Shown one piece after another: positions 31,293 to 45,140 of a DNA stretch of 62,462 bases. The first letter of the stretch is position 1, and every line of letters begins with the position of its first letter. The translations under genes and the position numbers were made by a program. The DNA lies in assembly GCA_903875135.1 (NCBI GenBank), contig CAIQUZ010000024.1:1-62462 (forward strand). Direction: 5' to 3'. A model generated the notes under the pieces. That model was not told the DNA's origin. It saw nothing but the letters and a program-made list of their open reading frames with translations, and searched no databases. Source of the DNA: an uncultured beta proteobacterium (lineage in GTDB: Bacteria; Pseudomonadota; Gammaproteobacteria; Burkholderiales; Burkholderiaceae).

Positions 31293-32897
31293 CTACTTTA
31301 ATCGTTCAGCAATTCTTTGAGCCATCATCATCGTTGGCGCGGCGGTATTGCCAGAAGTAATGTTCGGCATTCCTGAAGCATCAACAACCCGCAATCCATG
31401 TATCCCCTTAACAAACAAATTAGCATCTAACACGGACATTGAATCTTTTGGCGCCCCCATCTTACAAGTACCAACAGGATGAAAAATTGTTGTCCCAATT
31501 TCAGCCGCTGCTTGAATAAGCTCGTCATCGTTTTGTAACACTACCCCAGGCTTTAGCTCCTCCGGTGAGTATGCTTTTAAAGGTCCCCGCTCAACAATAT
31601 TTCGTGTCAATCGTATCGCCTCTACCGCGACGCGTTGATCTTCTTTCGTAGATAGGTAATTCGGCTGTATTTTTGGTTTTGCCATAACATCACGACTCGT
31701 TATATGCACACTACCTCTCGAGGTTGGCCTTAAGTTACAGACACTTGCCGTAAAAGCATTAAAAGAGTGAAGGTCTTCACCAAAGCGCTCTAAGGATAAA
31801 GGCTGAATATGATACTGAAGATTTGGTCTTTTATGATTAGTTGAGCTATGGGTAAACATCCCTAGTTGTGAGGGTGCCATTGACATCGGGCCAGATCTCT
31901 TTAGCAAATACTCTAAAGCAATGAGGCCTTTACCGTACCAAGTTCGTACTTTGGTATTTAGGGTTTCAATACCATTCACTTTATAAATCATTCTCAACTG
32001 CAAATGATCTTGCATATTTTCACCAACGCCAGGCACGTTATGTATCACGGGGATCCCTAACTCTTGAAGAAGCGGGCCTTGTCCAACCCCAGATCGTTCT
32101 AATATTTGCACCGAACCAATGGACCCCGCACTTAAAAGAACCTCATTTTGCGTTGACGCATAATGTGTCTGCCCACCGCCAATAAAATGAACGCCTTTAC
32201 ATTGCTTGGTTTGTGAGTCGATGTCCAAAGTGTCAACATATGCGCCTGTAATCATGGTTAAGTTTGGTCTTTTAGCGGCTTGTTTTAAAAACGCTTTTGA
32301 CGTATTCAAACGCCAACCATTTTTTTGATTTACATCAAAATAACCGACCCCATGATTATTGCCTTGATTAAAGTCGAATGACTCTGGAACACCAAAATCA
32401 ACTGCCGCTTCCTTAAACTTCTCTAGTATTTTCCAATTTAAACGTTGTTGGCTTATTTGCCATTCACCTTGGTTTGAGTGCCATTCGTTATTGCCACCAT
32501 GATAGTTTTCAAATTGTTTATAACGCTTCAGGGAAGCCTCCCAATTCCAATCAGGCTCTTCTGTAAGTGCCGCCCATAGATCATAGTCTTCGGCTTGCCC
32601 TCTCATATAAATCATTCCATTTATAGATGAACACCCACCCAAACCTTTTCCACGCGGATATAAAAGTGAACGGTGATTTAAGCCAACAATTGGCTCAGTT
32701 TTAAACTGCCAATCTGTTCTTGGGTTATCAATACAATATAAATATCCAACGGGGATATGAATCCAAATATAATCATCTTTCGCTCCTGCCTCAAGCAATA
32801 AAACCGTCGTATTTGGATTTTGTGTCAGCCGATTCGCCAATAAACAACCGGCGCTTCCTGCACCAATAATAATATAGTCAAAAACGCCATGATTCAC
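31293..32897 (-). CDS. GMC-family FAD oxidoreductase (choline dehydrogenase-like)
   Basis: A 534-residue GMC flavoprotein. FAD motif IIGAGSAGCLLANRL at residues 11-25, GMC signature 1 YPRGKGLGGCSSINGMIYMRG and signature 2 around LLSAGSIGSVQILERSGVG. The active-site pair is His in FHPVGTCKMG and Asn in SGNTAAPTMMMAQ. The family oxidises primary alcohols; the choline dehydrogenase branch fits best by overall sequence, but no betaine aldehyde dehydrogenase is nearby, so substrate is uncertain. It lies 3 bases after the DUF3717 gene. Confidence 0.92.
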   Translation of the reverse strand: MNHGVFDYIIIGAGSAGCLLANRLTQNPNTTVLLLEAGAKDDYIWIHIPVGYLYCIDNPRTDWQFKTEPIVGLNHRSLLYPRGKGLGGCSSINGMIYMRGQAEDYDLWAALTEEPDWNWEASLKRYKQFENYHGGNNEWHSNQGEWQISQQRLNWKILEKFKEAAVDFGVPESFDFNQGNNHGVGYFDVNQKNGWRLNTSKAFLKQAAKRPNLTMITGAYVDTLDIDSQTKQCKGVHFIGGGQTHYASTQNEVLLSAGSIGSVQILERSGVGQGPLLQELGIPVIHNVPGVGENMQDHLQLRMIYKVNGIETLNTKVRTWYGKGLIALEYLLKRSGPMSMAPSQLGMFTHSSTNHKRPNLQYHIQPLSLERFGEDLHSFNAFTASVCNLRPTSRGSVHITSRDVMAKPKIQPNYLSTKEDQRVAVEAIRLTRNIVERGPLKAYSPEELKPGVVLQNDDELIQAAAEIGTTIFHPVGTCKMGAPKDSMSVLDANLFVKGIHGLRVVDASGMPNITSGNTAAPTMMMAQRIAERLK

Positions 32898-32900
32898 GAT

Positions 32901-33152
32901 TTACCCCTGTCCATCTTTATTCAGATCGGCGATGCTTCTCCGGTGATTTAAGTAACCACTCCAGGCCTCTCGGGCATGATGATCTAAATAGTCTACAGCA
33001 ACTCTTTGCGCACCTTGAATAATTGATACAGCATAGGGTTTTGCTAAAGCAGACACTTCCGGACAAAGCTCTAAAGCATCTCCAACAGATGGCGATTTAG
33101 AACGCCAATAATTAATGGCGGCTTCAAGTTCAGGTAGGCTAATAAATAACAT
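32901..33152 (-). CDS. DUF3717 domain protein
   Basis: An 83-residue protein matching the DUF3717 pattern (LPELEAAINYWRSKSPS, then LAKPYAVSIIQ). The family is largely confined to Burkholderiales and has no known function. It is soluble, without a signal peptide or metal motif. It lies between the SET gene (7 bases) and the GMC oxidoreductase (3 bases) on the same strand. Confidence 0.82.
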   Translation of the reverse strand: MLFISLPELEAAINYWRSKSPSVGDALELCPEVSALAKPYAVSIIQGAQRVAVDYLDHHAREAWSGYLNHRRSIADLNKDGQG

Positions 33153-33159
33153 GGGCTCA

Positions 33160-37263
<4,104 letters not shown>

Positions 37264-37528
37264 GTTGTTATTCCTAATATATATATATTTAGTTTAGTAA
37301 TAGTAATAAGGATCTGAAAATCTGTGGATAATTACAAATACTCTTATTAATCAATATTTTACATCAAAAAAAACCTGTTAATAACTTCTGTATAACTTTG
37401 GGATAAGTTTTGGATAACTTACTCTAACATCTTATTTTGCTTCAATCTGTAAAGTTATCTACAAATTTTAAACAGCTTATTCACAGACTTATACAGAAGT
37501 TTTCAACAGACTTATCCACAGGTCTATT
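37264..37528. other. oriC: probable oriC, dnaA-dnaN part
   Basis: A 265-bp AT-rich gap packed with DnaA boxes: TGTGGATAA at 37323-37331 and TTATCCACA at 37512-37520 (perfect), TTATTCACA at 37477-37485, TTATCTACA at 37455-37463 and TTATACAGA at 37489-37497. Near dnaN a TATATATATA tract (about 37277-37290) is next to five DnaA-trio-like triplets at 37295-37309, 13 bases from the perfect box at 37323. Together this looks like boxes, melting element and trio of a replication origin. GC-skew and binding data are not available to me. Confidence 0.82.
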
Positions 37529-38992
37529 TTACGCTTTTAATGTCTGCTCTAACACATGTAATTCATGATTTAAATGGCTATCATGTAACCGGGCATCCGC
37601 AATTCGACGAACCGCATGTAGAACCGTGGTATGGTCGCGACCACCAAATAATTCACCAATTTCAGGAAGGCTTTTTTGCGTCAGTTCTTTTGCAATATAC
37701 ATGGCGATTTGCCTTGGTTTAGCAATATTCGCAGGACGCTTTTTAGAGTACATATCGGCCACTTTAATACTGTAAAAGTCGGCAACTGCTTTTTGAATGT
37801 TTTCGACTGAAATTTGACGATTTTGAATGGATAAAAGATCTTTTAAAGCTTCTTTTGCAACGTCAATATTCACTTCTTTGCCATGGAAACGAACGTAGGC
37901 AAGAATTTTTCTTAGAGCGCCCTCTAATTCACGAATATTCGAACGTAGGTGTTTTGCAATAAAAAAAGCGACGTCTTCAGACATTGGGACAAACTCAGCC
38001 TGTGCTTTTTTCATCAAAATAGCGACTCGCATTTCCAATTCAGGAGGCTCTATAGCGACGGTGAGTCCAGAGTCAAACCTTGAGATTAACCGATCGTCAA
38101 TCCCATCCATTTCTTTAGGATAGGTGTCTGAGGTAATAATGACTTGAGACTTATTGGATGTCAGGGCTTCAAAAGCATAAAAAAACTCTTCTTGGGTGCG
38201 ATTTTTCCCGCTAAAAAACTGAATATCATCAATGAGAAGTAAGTCAAGCGAATGGTAATAGGACTTAAATTTATCAAATGCCTTCTGTTGATAGGCTCTA
38301 ACCACATCGGAAACATACTGTTCAGCATGGATATAACGAATTTTTGCATTTGGCTTTTGCTGCAAGAGGTAGTTACCAACGGCATGAATAAGGTGCGTTT
38401 TACCTAATCCTACGCCACCGTATAAAAACATTGGGTTATAACTCGTACCTGGGTTATTGGCTACTTGAACAGCTGCGGCTCTTGCTAGTTGGTTCGCTTT
38501 ACCATTAACAAAAGTATCGAAGGTTAAAATGGGATTAAGTTTTGAGAAGTCTTCAACATTAATTTGAAAAGAGACTCCACCCATATCGTCGTCAAGCTCA
38601 TCTTGACTGGCGAGAATATCCTCGGGTTCTGCAATTTGGCCAATAAAACTTGGTGAAAAGTTGTTTTCAGCTTCATTGATACTACATGCTTTGGAGTCAA
38701 CAATAAACCGAACTTGTGTTCCAGGCGGTAAGTGGCTCTCAGCCAAACTACTGATTTTATTAGAAAATTGACTTTTAACCCAATCTAACTTGAATTGATT
38801 TGGGGCCGCAATAATAAAACTTGCCTTATCAGGGCCAAATCCAATGGGAGCTAATGGCTTAATCCAAGTTCTAAACTGCGAAGTCGACATTTCTTTTATG
38901 GCATCACTTAAAAACTCGGTCCAAAACCCATCTTGTTGCACCTGTTCTAAGGTTAAAGAGTCTTTTTGAGGTAAAGGCGCGGAGTGATTCAT
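37529..38992 (-). CDS. dnaA: chromosomal replication initiator DnaA
   Basis: A 487-residue DnaA. N-terminal domain I ([13 protein letters not shown]), a variable linker (about 100-150), AAA+ domain with Walker [16 protein letters not shown] and Walker [11 protein letters not shown], and C-terminal DNA-binding domain with [15 protein letters not shown]. It binds the boxes on both sides of its own gene. Transcribed away from rpmH. Confidence 0.98.
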   Translation of the reverse strand: MNHSAPLPQKDSLTLEQVQQDGFWTEFLSDAIKEMSTSQFRTWIKPLAPIGFGPDKASFIIAAPNQFKLDWVKSQFSNKISSLAESHLPPGTQVRFIVDSKACSINEAENNFSPSFIGQIAEPEDILASQDELDDDMGGVSFQINVEDFSKLNPILTFDTFVNGKANQLARAAAVQVANNPGTSYNPMFLYGGVGLGKTHLIHAVGNYLLQQKPNAKIRYIHAEQYVSDVVRAYQQKAFDKFKSYYHSLDLLLIDDIQFFSGKNRTQEEFFYAFEALTSNKSQVIITSDTYPKEMDGIDDRLISRFDSGLTVAIEPPELEMRVAILMKKAQAEFVPMSEDVAFFIAKHLRSNIRELEGALRKILAYVRFHGKEVNIDVAKEALKDLLSIQNRQISVENIQKAVADFYSIKVADMYSKKRPANIAKPRQIAMYIAKELTQKSLPEIGELFGGRDHTTVLHAVRRIADARLHDSHLNHELHVLEQTLKA

Positions 38993-39269
38993 TTCGTATT
39001 TTTAGATTTCGGGTAAAGAATAATTTATTTTTAGTGGAAGTTGATTGTAGCGAAGTTTCAGAGTTATCAACAAACGAAAAATCTGTGGAAAATCTGTGGA
39101 TAACTTGTGTATAACCATATTTTACTTATTATAATCAAGGTTTTATCAAAAATTTGCTGTCATCTTTATTTCCCCTTTTTTACATTATGACAAAAGCATC
39201 AAGAGTCTTGACTCTAACAAAATAATCATGGAAAATAACAGGTTATCCAGTAAAGAGTGATGACAGAAA
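38993..39269. other. dnaA-rpmH gap with DnaA boxes
   Basis: A 277-bp AT-rich region between the divergent dnaA and rpmH genes. DnaA boxes: TTATCAACA at 39064-39072 (one mismatch), TGTGGAAAA at 39084-39092, TGTGGATAA at 39095-39103 (perfect) and TGTGTATAA at 39106-39114; a weaker TTATCCAGT at 39243-39251. The first four are spaced by 2-11 bases. They probably serve dnaA autoregulation and/or form a second arm of the origin. Confidence 0.75.
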
Positions 39270-39404
39270 ATGAAACGTACTTACCAACCTTCCGTAACAC
39301 GTCGTAAACGTACACACGGTTTCCTTATCCGCATGAAGACTAAAGGTGGGCGTAAGGTTCTTAATGCTCGTCGTGCAAAAGGCCGTAAACGTTTAGCCGT
39401 CTAA
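39270..39404 (+). CDS. rpmH: 50S ribosomal protein L34
   Basis: A 44-residue basic protein: [20 protein letters not shown], then [20 protein letters not shown], the complete standard L34. It is divergent from dnaA and leads the rpmH-rnpA-yidD-yidC-mnmE operon. GAGTGATGACAG lies upstream of the ATG, which is a weak ribosome site. Confidence 0.98.
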   Translation: MKRTYQPSVTRRKRTHGFLIRMKTKGGRKVLNARRAKGRKRLAV

Positions 39405-39467
39405 GCTAGAGGGTTAAAACACCCTCTGAATAAGATATGGGCGACAATCAATTGATACGCATCGCTC

Positions 39468-39815
39468 ATGGAAAAACTCACCAAAAAGCAAATTCTTCAA
39501 AAATCCGAGGATATCTCTAGAGTTCTTAAAACCCGTGGGGTGAGTAAAAAGCATTTATCGTTTTATAAGAATCCTAGTCAAGAAGAGCTTTCAAGGCTAG
39601 GACTTGCTATTCCAAAGAAAAATGCCAAAAGAGCGATTGACCGAAATCGTATTAAACGACTCATTCGCGAAGCCTTTCGAAAAGCCAAAAACTTAGGTAC
39701 GGTCGACTTGGTTGTTAAGCTTCATGCCCCTATAGGACTTAAAACTAAAAGAAGACTTCGCGAACCAGAAAGAAGAGTCATCCAAAAACAAGTGCAAGAA
39801 CTTTTTAATGATTAA
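39468..39815 (+). CDS. rnpA: ribonuclease P protein component
   Basis: A 115-residue basic protein, the protein subunit of RNase P, which trims tRNA 5' ends. The RNR motif is seen as AIDRNRIKRLIREAFR in the middle. RLGLAIPKKNAKRA precedes it. The ATG at 39468 lacks a clear ribosome site, so the start is the least certain part. The end overlaps yidD by 8 bases. Confidence 0.94.
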   Translation: MEKLTKKQILQKSEDISRVLKTRGVSKKHLSFYKNPSQEELSRLGLAIPKKNAKRAIDRNRIKRLIREAFRKAKNLGTVDLVVKLHAPIGLKTKRRLREPERRVIQKQVQELFND

Positions 39816-40041
39816 AAAAACATTGATTCAATTGATTTATGCATACCAATGGCTATTTCGATCATTGCTGGGGAATCATTGTCGGTTTTCTCCTTCGTGT
39901 TCCGACTATACACAAGAGGCAATAGAGATACACGGTGTTTTAAAAGGGCTTTATTTGGGCTGTAAGAGAATTGTTCGTTGTGCACCTTGGAGTTTGGGGG
40001 GGTATGACCCAGTTCCCAAAAAGAACAAAGCGGAAATGTGA
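39808..40041 (+). CDS. yidD: membrane protein insertion efficiency factor YidD
   Basis: A 77-residue YidD. The signature HCRFSPSCSDYTQEAI and the following CAPWSLGGYDPVP are clear. It assists YidC in membrane protein insertion. It overlaps rnpA by 8 bases and precedes yidC by 52 bases. Confidence 0.95.
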   Translation: MIKKTLIQLIYAYQWLFRSLLGNHCRFSPSCSDYTQEAIEIHGVLKGLYLGCKRIVRCAPWSLGGYDPVPKKNKAEM

Positions 40042-40093
40042 CATAGAAGCACTACAATCAGTCATTCAAATATTTTTTCAAAAATGGTAAAAA

Positions 40094-41767
40094 ATGGATA
40101 TTAAAAAAACCTTGCTGTGGGTAGTATTTTCTGTATCTGGTGTTATGTTATTTAATAATTGGCAAATATCACAAGGCAACAATCCCCTGCCATTTTTAGC
40201 GCCTCCGCCATCTGTTTCTAATCAGCAAAAATTAAATAACACAAAAGTTGATGCTGTACCAAAAGTGACAGAGCAAAAAGTAGAGGGTGTAAGTGCACCT
40301 AAACAAAGTCCTGAGGCAAATACAGTAACGAATATTAAGACAATTACTCTTAAAAATAATTTAATAGAAATCGAAATAAGCACTAAAGGTGCAACCATTA
40401 CAAAGGCGATATTAAAACAACATTTAGAAAATAATGAGCCTATTATTTTGCTTCAATCACAAGGAAGCAATACCTATTTAGCGAGAAGTGGATTAATTTC
40501 GATGGGGTTAGATTTGGCGAACCACAATGACGTTTATCTTGATAAAGTTATTGAAGAGGATCAAAAGGTTGTTTTTTCAGTAGATAAAAATGGCGTTACT
40601 TTAGAGAAGACATTTAGTCTATTACCAGATAGCTATGTCATTGCTGTTCAAAATAAAGTGATCAATCACAGTCCTTCACCAGTAAATGCCTATCTATATA
40701 CCGAACTCATTAGGGACTCGAATATAAAGGAAGAAAGTCAGTTTTATAGTACCTTTACAGGAGCTGCCATCTATACGGACCAACAAAAATATCATGAAGT
40801 TGCATTTAGTGATATTGAAAAAAATAAAGTAAAAATCCCGACGGCCTTATTAAAAGGAGAGGAGGGATGGATTGCGATGGTTCAACATTATTTTGCGAGC
40901 GCGTGGATTCCAGATCCAGCAAATCCAAGAGAAATGTATTTTGATAAGTTAGATAATAGTTTATTCAGAGTTGGCCTCAAGTCAGAACTTCCAACAGTCG
41001 CGCCAGGAGCAAATACGATACAAAACTCTAAACTATTTATTGGGCCAGAAGAGGATGCATTGCTAAAAGAGGTCGCACCCGGCTTTGACTTAATCAAAGA
41101 TTATGGCCACTTAACCATTATTGCCAAACCCATATTTTGGTTATTAACTCAGATTCACCATATTGTTCAAAATTGGGGATGGGCAATTATTGTTCTAACC
41201 ATCATGATTAAGTTGGTCTTTTTTCCGCTATCCGCTGCGAGCTATAAATCTATGGCACGCATGAAAGAAGTACAACCTCGACTGATGCAAATGAAAGAGC
41301 AATTCAAAAACGATCCACAAAAGCTAAACTCCGCAATGATGGAGATGTATAAAAAAGAAAAGATTAATCCATTGGGCGGATGTTTACCCGTAGTTATTCA
41401 AATACCAGTTTTTATCTCCTTATATTGGGTCCTTTTATTGAGCGTGGAAATGAGGGGTGCACCTTGGCTAGGCTGGATTCATGATTTATCAAAGCCGGAC
41501 ACATTGCTGAGCGATTTGGTTGGTATTGGAACCCCAATTGGCATATTGCCGATTTTGATGGCAATTTCTATGTTTATACAAACTAAATTAAATCCAACTC
41601 CGCCAGACCCAGTTCAGGCAAAAGTGATGTTGTATATGCCACTTGCTTTTTCTTTGATGTTTTTCTTTTTTCCATCAGGCTTAGTGTTGTACTACATTGT
41701 CAACAACGTTTTATCCATTGCTCAACAGTGGCAAATTAATAAAATGTTTGGTGTCAAAAATATTTAA
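40094..41767 (+). CDS. yidC: membrane protein insertase YidC
   Basis: A 557-residue Gram-negative YidC. It has an N-terminal membrane anchor, a large periplasmic domain (about residues 60-340), and the five-helix insertase core with NWGWAIIVLTIMIKLVFFP, the basic loop KSMARMKEVQPRLMQM and NPLGGCLPVVIQIPVFISLYW. It inserts proteins into the inner membrane with or without SecYEG. Confidence 0.97.
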   Translation: MDIKKTLLWVVFSVSGVMLFNNWQISQGNNPLPFLAPPPSVSNQQKLNNTKVDAVPKVTEQKVEGVSAPKQSPEANTVTNIKTITLKNNLIEIEISTKGATITKAILKQHLENNEPIILLQSQGSNTYLARSGLISMGLDLANHNDVYLDKVIEEDQKVVFSVDKNGVTLEKTFSLLPDSYVIAVQNKVINHSPSPVNAYLYTELIRDSNIKEESQFYSTFTGAAIYTDQQKYHEVAFSDIEKNKVKIPTALLKGEEGWIAMVQHYFASAWIPDPANPREMYFDKLDNSLFRVGLKSELPTVAPGANTIQNSKLFIGPEEDALLKEVAPGFDLIKDYGHLTIIAKPIFWLLTQIHHIVQNWGWAIIVLTIMIKLVFFPLSAASYKSMARMKEVQPRLMQMKEQFKNDPQKLNSAMMEMYKKEKINPLGGCLPVVIQIPVFISLYWVLLLSVEMRGAPWLGWIHDLSKPDTLLSDLVGIGTPIGILPILMAISMFIQTKLNPTPPDPVQAKVMLYMPLAFSLMFFFFPSGLVLYYIVNNVLSIAQQWQINKMFGVKNI

Positions 41768-41773
41768 GAATGA

Positions 41774-43147
41774 ATGTTCTATAAACGCAGCCCCATCATT
41801 GCCCAAGCTTCGGCTACAGGAAAAGCAGGGGTTGGCGTTATCCGTGTCTCTGGTGAAAATCTCACACCTCTTTTAGGATTATTGAGTGAAAAAGAGATAG
41901 TGCCACGCCATGCCACTCTCATGCAATTGAGAGATGTCACCAATCAAACAATCGATCAGGGCTTACTTCTCTTTTTTCTTGCCCCTTACTCTTTTACCGG
42001 AGAAGATGTGATTGAGTTTCATGGTCATGGTGGTCCGGTCGTTATGAATCTCGTTATTGAGCGCTTCATCGAGCTTGGCAAACCCATTGGCTTAAGAATA
42101 GCAACACCCGGAGAATTTAGTGAGCGCGCCTTTTTAAATCATAAAATTGATTTAGCTCAAGCAGAAGCAATTGCTGATTTAATTGATGCAACGACTGTTG
42201 CGGCAGTGAAAAGTGCTAATCGTTCTTTATCTGGAATATTTTCTGAGAGGATTAATGACCTCATTGAAAAAGTAACACAACTGCGAATGCTAGTAGAAGC
42301 AACGTTGGATTTTCCTGAGGAAGAAATAGAGTTCTTAGAAAATGCTAAGGCGAAGCAACAATGGGATGAGATTCTCAACACATTAGTCAAAGTTTTACAG
42401 ACCTCAGAGCAGGGAGCCTTATTGCGCGATGGGGCACTTGTTGTTTTGGCTGGAGCGCCAAATGTCGGAAAAAGCTCATTACTTAATCAACTAGCACAAC
42501 AGGACATTGCCATTGTCACTCCAATTGCGGGTACGACTAGAGACCGCATAAGAGAGCAGATACAAATAGAAGGTATACCGATCTCGATGGTCGATACCGC
42601 TGGCTTAAGAGAAAGTAGTGATGAGGTTGAACGGATTGGAATCGAGCGGTCTTGGGCCGCCATTGGAGAAGCGGATCTGATCTTATTTCTGAGGGATGCC
42701 TCGCAAATCGATCAGAGGGATAGCGAAGAGCTTGTCCAGCAAATTTCGATAGCACTAAAAGGAAAAGGCAACGTTAAAGCAAAAATAATCGAAGTTTGGA
42801 ATAAGCAAGATCAGAATGTGCAGCAACATGTAACGATGCCACTTTGTATATCGGCGAAAAGTGGTGATGGCATCGAAGCCTTAAAAAAACGTATTATCGA
42901 AGCCCTCGGATGGGAAAGTCATACTGAAAATACGATATTAGCCAGAGGTCGACATATAGACGCCTTAAAACGAAGCATGAAACATCTTGAGGACTCTCGT
43001 CCATATTTGTCTCAAGGAAATGCCAGTCTTGAACTTTTTGCAGAGGAATTACGACTGGCCCAAGATGCTTTGGGTGAAATAACAGGTCGGTTATTGCCCG
43101 ATGACTTATTGGGTAAGATTTTTAGTTCTTTTTGTATTGGTAAATAA
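41774..43147 (+). CDS. mnmE: tRNA modification GTPase MnmE
   Basis: A 457-residue MnmE, partner of MnmG in U34 tRNA modification. N-terminal THF-binding domain (ATGKAGVGVIRVSG), G domain with GAPNVGKSSLLNQL, TPIAGTTRD and DTAGLRE, and the C-terminal CIGK needed for activity. It starts 6 bases after yidC. No convincing terminator follows. Confidence 0.97.
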   Translation: MFYKRSPIIAQASATGKAGVGVIRVSGENLTPLLGLLSEKEIVPRHATLMQLRDVTNQTIDQGLLLFFLAPYSFTGEDVIEFHGHGGPVVMNLVIERFIELGKPIGLRIATPGEFSERAFLNHKIDLAQAEAIADLIDATTVAAVKSANRSLSGIFSERINDLIEKVTQLRMLVEATLDFPEEEIEFLENAKAKQQWDEILNTLVKVLQTSEQGALLRDGALVVLAGAPNVGKSSLLNQLAQQDIAIVTPIAGTTRDRIREQIQIEGIPISMVDTAGLRESSDEVERIGIERSWAAIGEADLILFLRDASQIDQRDSEELVQQISIALKGKGNVKAKIIEVWNKQDQNVQQHVTMPLCISAKSGDGIEALKKRIIEALGWESHTENTILARGRHIDALKRSMKHLEDSRPYLSQGNASLELFAEELRLAQDALGEITGRLLPDDLLGKIFSSFCIGK

Positions 43148-43277
43148 AGCGCTTCAAGCAAGAAATTGAATGATTTCCCGATGTTTGATTCCAAGATTTG
43201 GTTGCAGTGCAACAAGAGCAAATCAAAAAAAATGAGAAAATAACAAATAATTAATTAAATCTTCTTTAAAACTACAT

Positions 43278-45140
43278 ATGACAACAACTCCAACGACCAC
43301 GATTGCTTTAAATACCCCTTCTTACATACGTCATCAAAAATTAATCTCTTGGGTTAAAGAAATTGCTGAGCTTACTCAACCAGATCAAATTTATTGGTGT
43401 GATGGCTCAACTGAAGAGTATGACCGCTTATGCCAAAAGATGGTCGATGGTGGCACGATGAAACGGTTAAACCCAAATAAGAGAAAAAACTCTTACTGGG
43501 CCTGTTCAGACCCTAGCGATGTAGCCCGTGTAGAAGATAGAACCTTTATTTGTTGGCCGAAGAAAGAGCAAGCAGGACCAACCAATAATTGGATTGACCC
43601 TGTAGAAATGCGACAAACAATGGGTCAATTAATGACCGGCAGTATGCGTGGCAGAACGATGTATGTCATTCCATTTTCCATGGGGCCATTAGGATCTCCC
43701 ATTGCTCATATTGGTATTGAATTAACAGATAGCCCCTTCGTTGTTGCGAACATGAAGATCATGACCAGAATGGGTCGCGCAGTTTTTGATGTATTGGGAG
43801 ATGATGGTGAGTTTGTGCCTTGTGTTCATTCCGTCGGTAAGCCCTTAGCGAAAGGCGAACAGGACGTCGTTTGGCCATGTAACCCAACAAAATATATTGT
43901 TCATTACCCAGAGACGCGTGAAATTTGGTCGTTTGGATCAGGTTACGGTGGAAATGCATTGCTAGGTAAAAAGTGTTTTGCACTTCGGATTGCTTCCATC
44001 ATGGGAAGAGATGAGGGATGGAATGCCGAACATATGTTAATTCTTGGCGTAACATCACCAGCAGGTAAGAAGTTTCACGTTGCAGCCGCGTTTCCTTCGG
44101 CATGTGGAAAAACCAATTTTGCGATGTTAATACCACCTGCGGGATTTAAAGGCTGGAAGGTAACAACGATTGGTGATGATATCGCCTGGATTAAACAAAG
44201 ACCAGATCCGCAGACGGGCAAAATGCGTTTATATGCGATTAATCCTGAAGCTGGTTTATTCGGCGTAGCTCCTGGGACAAATGCGTTAACAAACCCCAAC
44301 TGTATGGCGTCATTAAACGAAAACGTTATTTTTACGAACGTTGGATTAACGGATGACGGAGATGTGTGGTGGGAAGGAATGACAAAAGAGCCTCCTGCTC
44401 ATTTGATTGACTGGCAGGGTAAAGATTGGACTCCAGCAGACGGTACCGCTGGCCGTAAAGCAGCTCATCCCAACGCACGATTTACAGTGGCCGCAATTAA
44501 TAACCCTGCATGTGACTCACAATGGAATGATCCTGAAGGCGTTCCAATTGATGCGTTTATTTTTGGCGGAAGACGCTCAACGACAGTGCCACTGGTTACC
44601 GAATCAAGGGATTGGGTTGAGGGTGTTTATATGGCGGCGACAATGGGTTCCGAAACAACCGCTGCAGCTACAGGAAAAACTGGAGTTGTGCGCCGAGACC
44701 CTTTTGCTATGTTGCCTTTTGCCGGCTATAACATGAGTGAGTATTTCCAGCACTGGTTAAACCTCGGCACTAAATTACAAGATGCAAATGCAGTATTGCC
44801 GAAAATATTTTGTGTGAATTGGTTTAGAAAAGGTGATGATAATAAATTTGTTTGGCCAGGATATGGGGAAAACATGAGAGTTTTAGCCTGGATGCTTGGG
44901 CGAATTGACGGTACGGCAAAAGCTGAAGAAAACATCTTTGGTTACTCACCTAGTTATCAGGATCTCAATTGGGAAGGTATCCAATTTACTGAGGCGCAGT
45001 TTCATCAAGTGATCTCTGTTGATAATGAGTCTTGGCGTGAAGAACTAAAATTGCATGATGAATTATTTGAGCAACTGGATTTTGGAATGCCTGTCGTTTT
45101 AAAAGAAGCGAAAGCCAGATTACAAAAACTATTGAGTTGA
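43278..45140 (+). CDS. pckG: phosphoenolpyruvate carboxykinase (GTP)
   Basis: A 620-residue GTP-dependent PEP carboxykinase. The P-loop [13 protein letters not shown], metal-binding GDDIAWI and [15 protein letters not shown] are present, as is the GTP-pocket FGGRR with [10 protein letters not shown]. It makes PEP from oxaloacetate, the first step of gluconeogenesis, which suits growth on organic acids and amino acids. Its 3' end overlaps the convergent M23 peptidase gene by 12 bases. Confidence 0.97.
   Translation: MTTTPTTTIALNTPSYIRHQKLISWVKEIAELTQPDQIYWCDGSTEEYDRLCQKMVDGGTMKRLNPNKRKNSYWACSDPSDVARVEDRTFICWPKKEQAGPTNNWIDPVEMRQTMGQLMTGSMRGRTMYVIPFSMGPLGSPIAHIGIELTDSPFVVANMKIMTRMGRAVFDVLGDDGEFVPCVHSVGKPLAKGEQDVVWPCNPTKYIVHYPETREIWSFGSGYGGNALLGKKCFALRIASIMGRDEGWNAEHMLILGVTSPAGKKFHVAAAFPSACGKTNFAMLIPPAGFKGWKVTTIGDDIAWIKQRPDPQTGKMRLYAINPEAGLFGVAPGTNALTNPNCMASLNENVIFTNVGLTDDGDVWWEGMTKEPPAHLIDWQGKDWTPADGTAGRKAAHPNARFTVAAINNPACDSQWNDPEGVPIDAFIFGGRRSTTVPLVTESRDWVEGVYMAATMGSETTAAATGKTGVVRRDPFAMLPFAGYNMSEYFQHWLNLGTKLQDANAVLPKIFCVNWFRKGDDNKFVWPGYGENMRVLAWMLGRIDGTAKAEENIFGYSPSYQDLNWEGIQFTEAQFHQVISVDNESWREELKLHDELFEQLDFGMPVVLKEAKARLQKLLS

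Noticed and set aside
43148..43277. possible terminator after mnmE (GTTGCAGTGCAAC)
   Set aside because: Only a 5-bp stem and not followed by a T-run.
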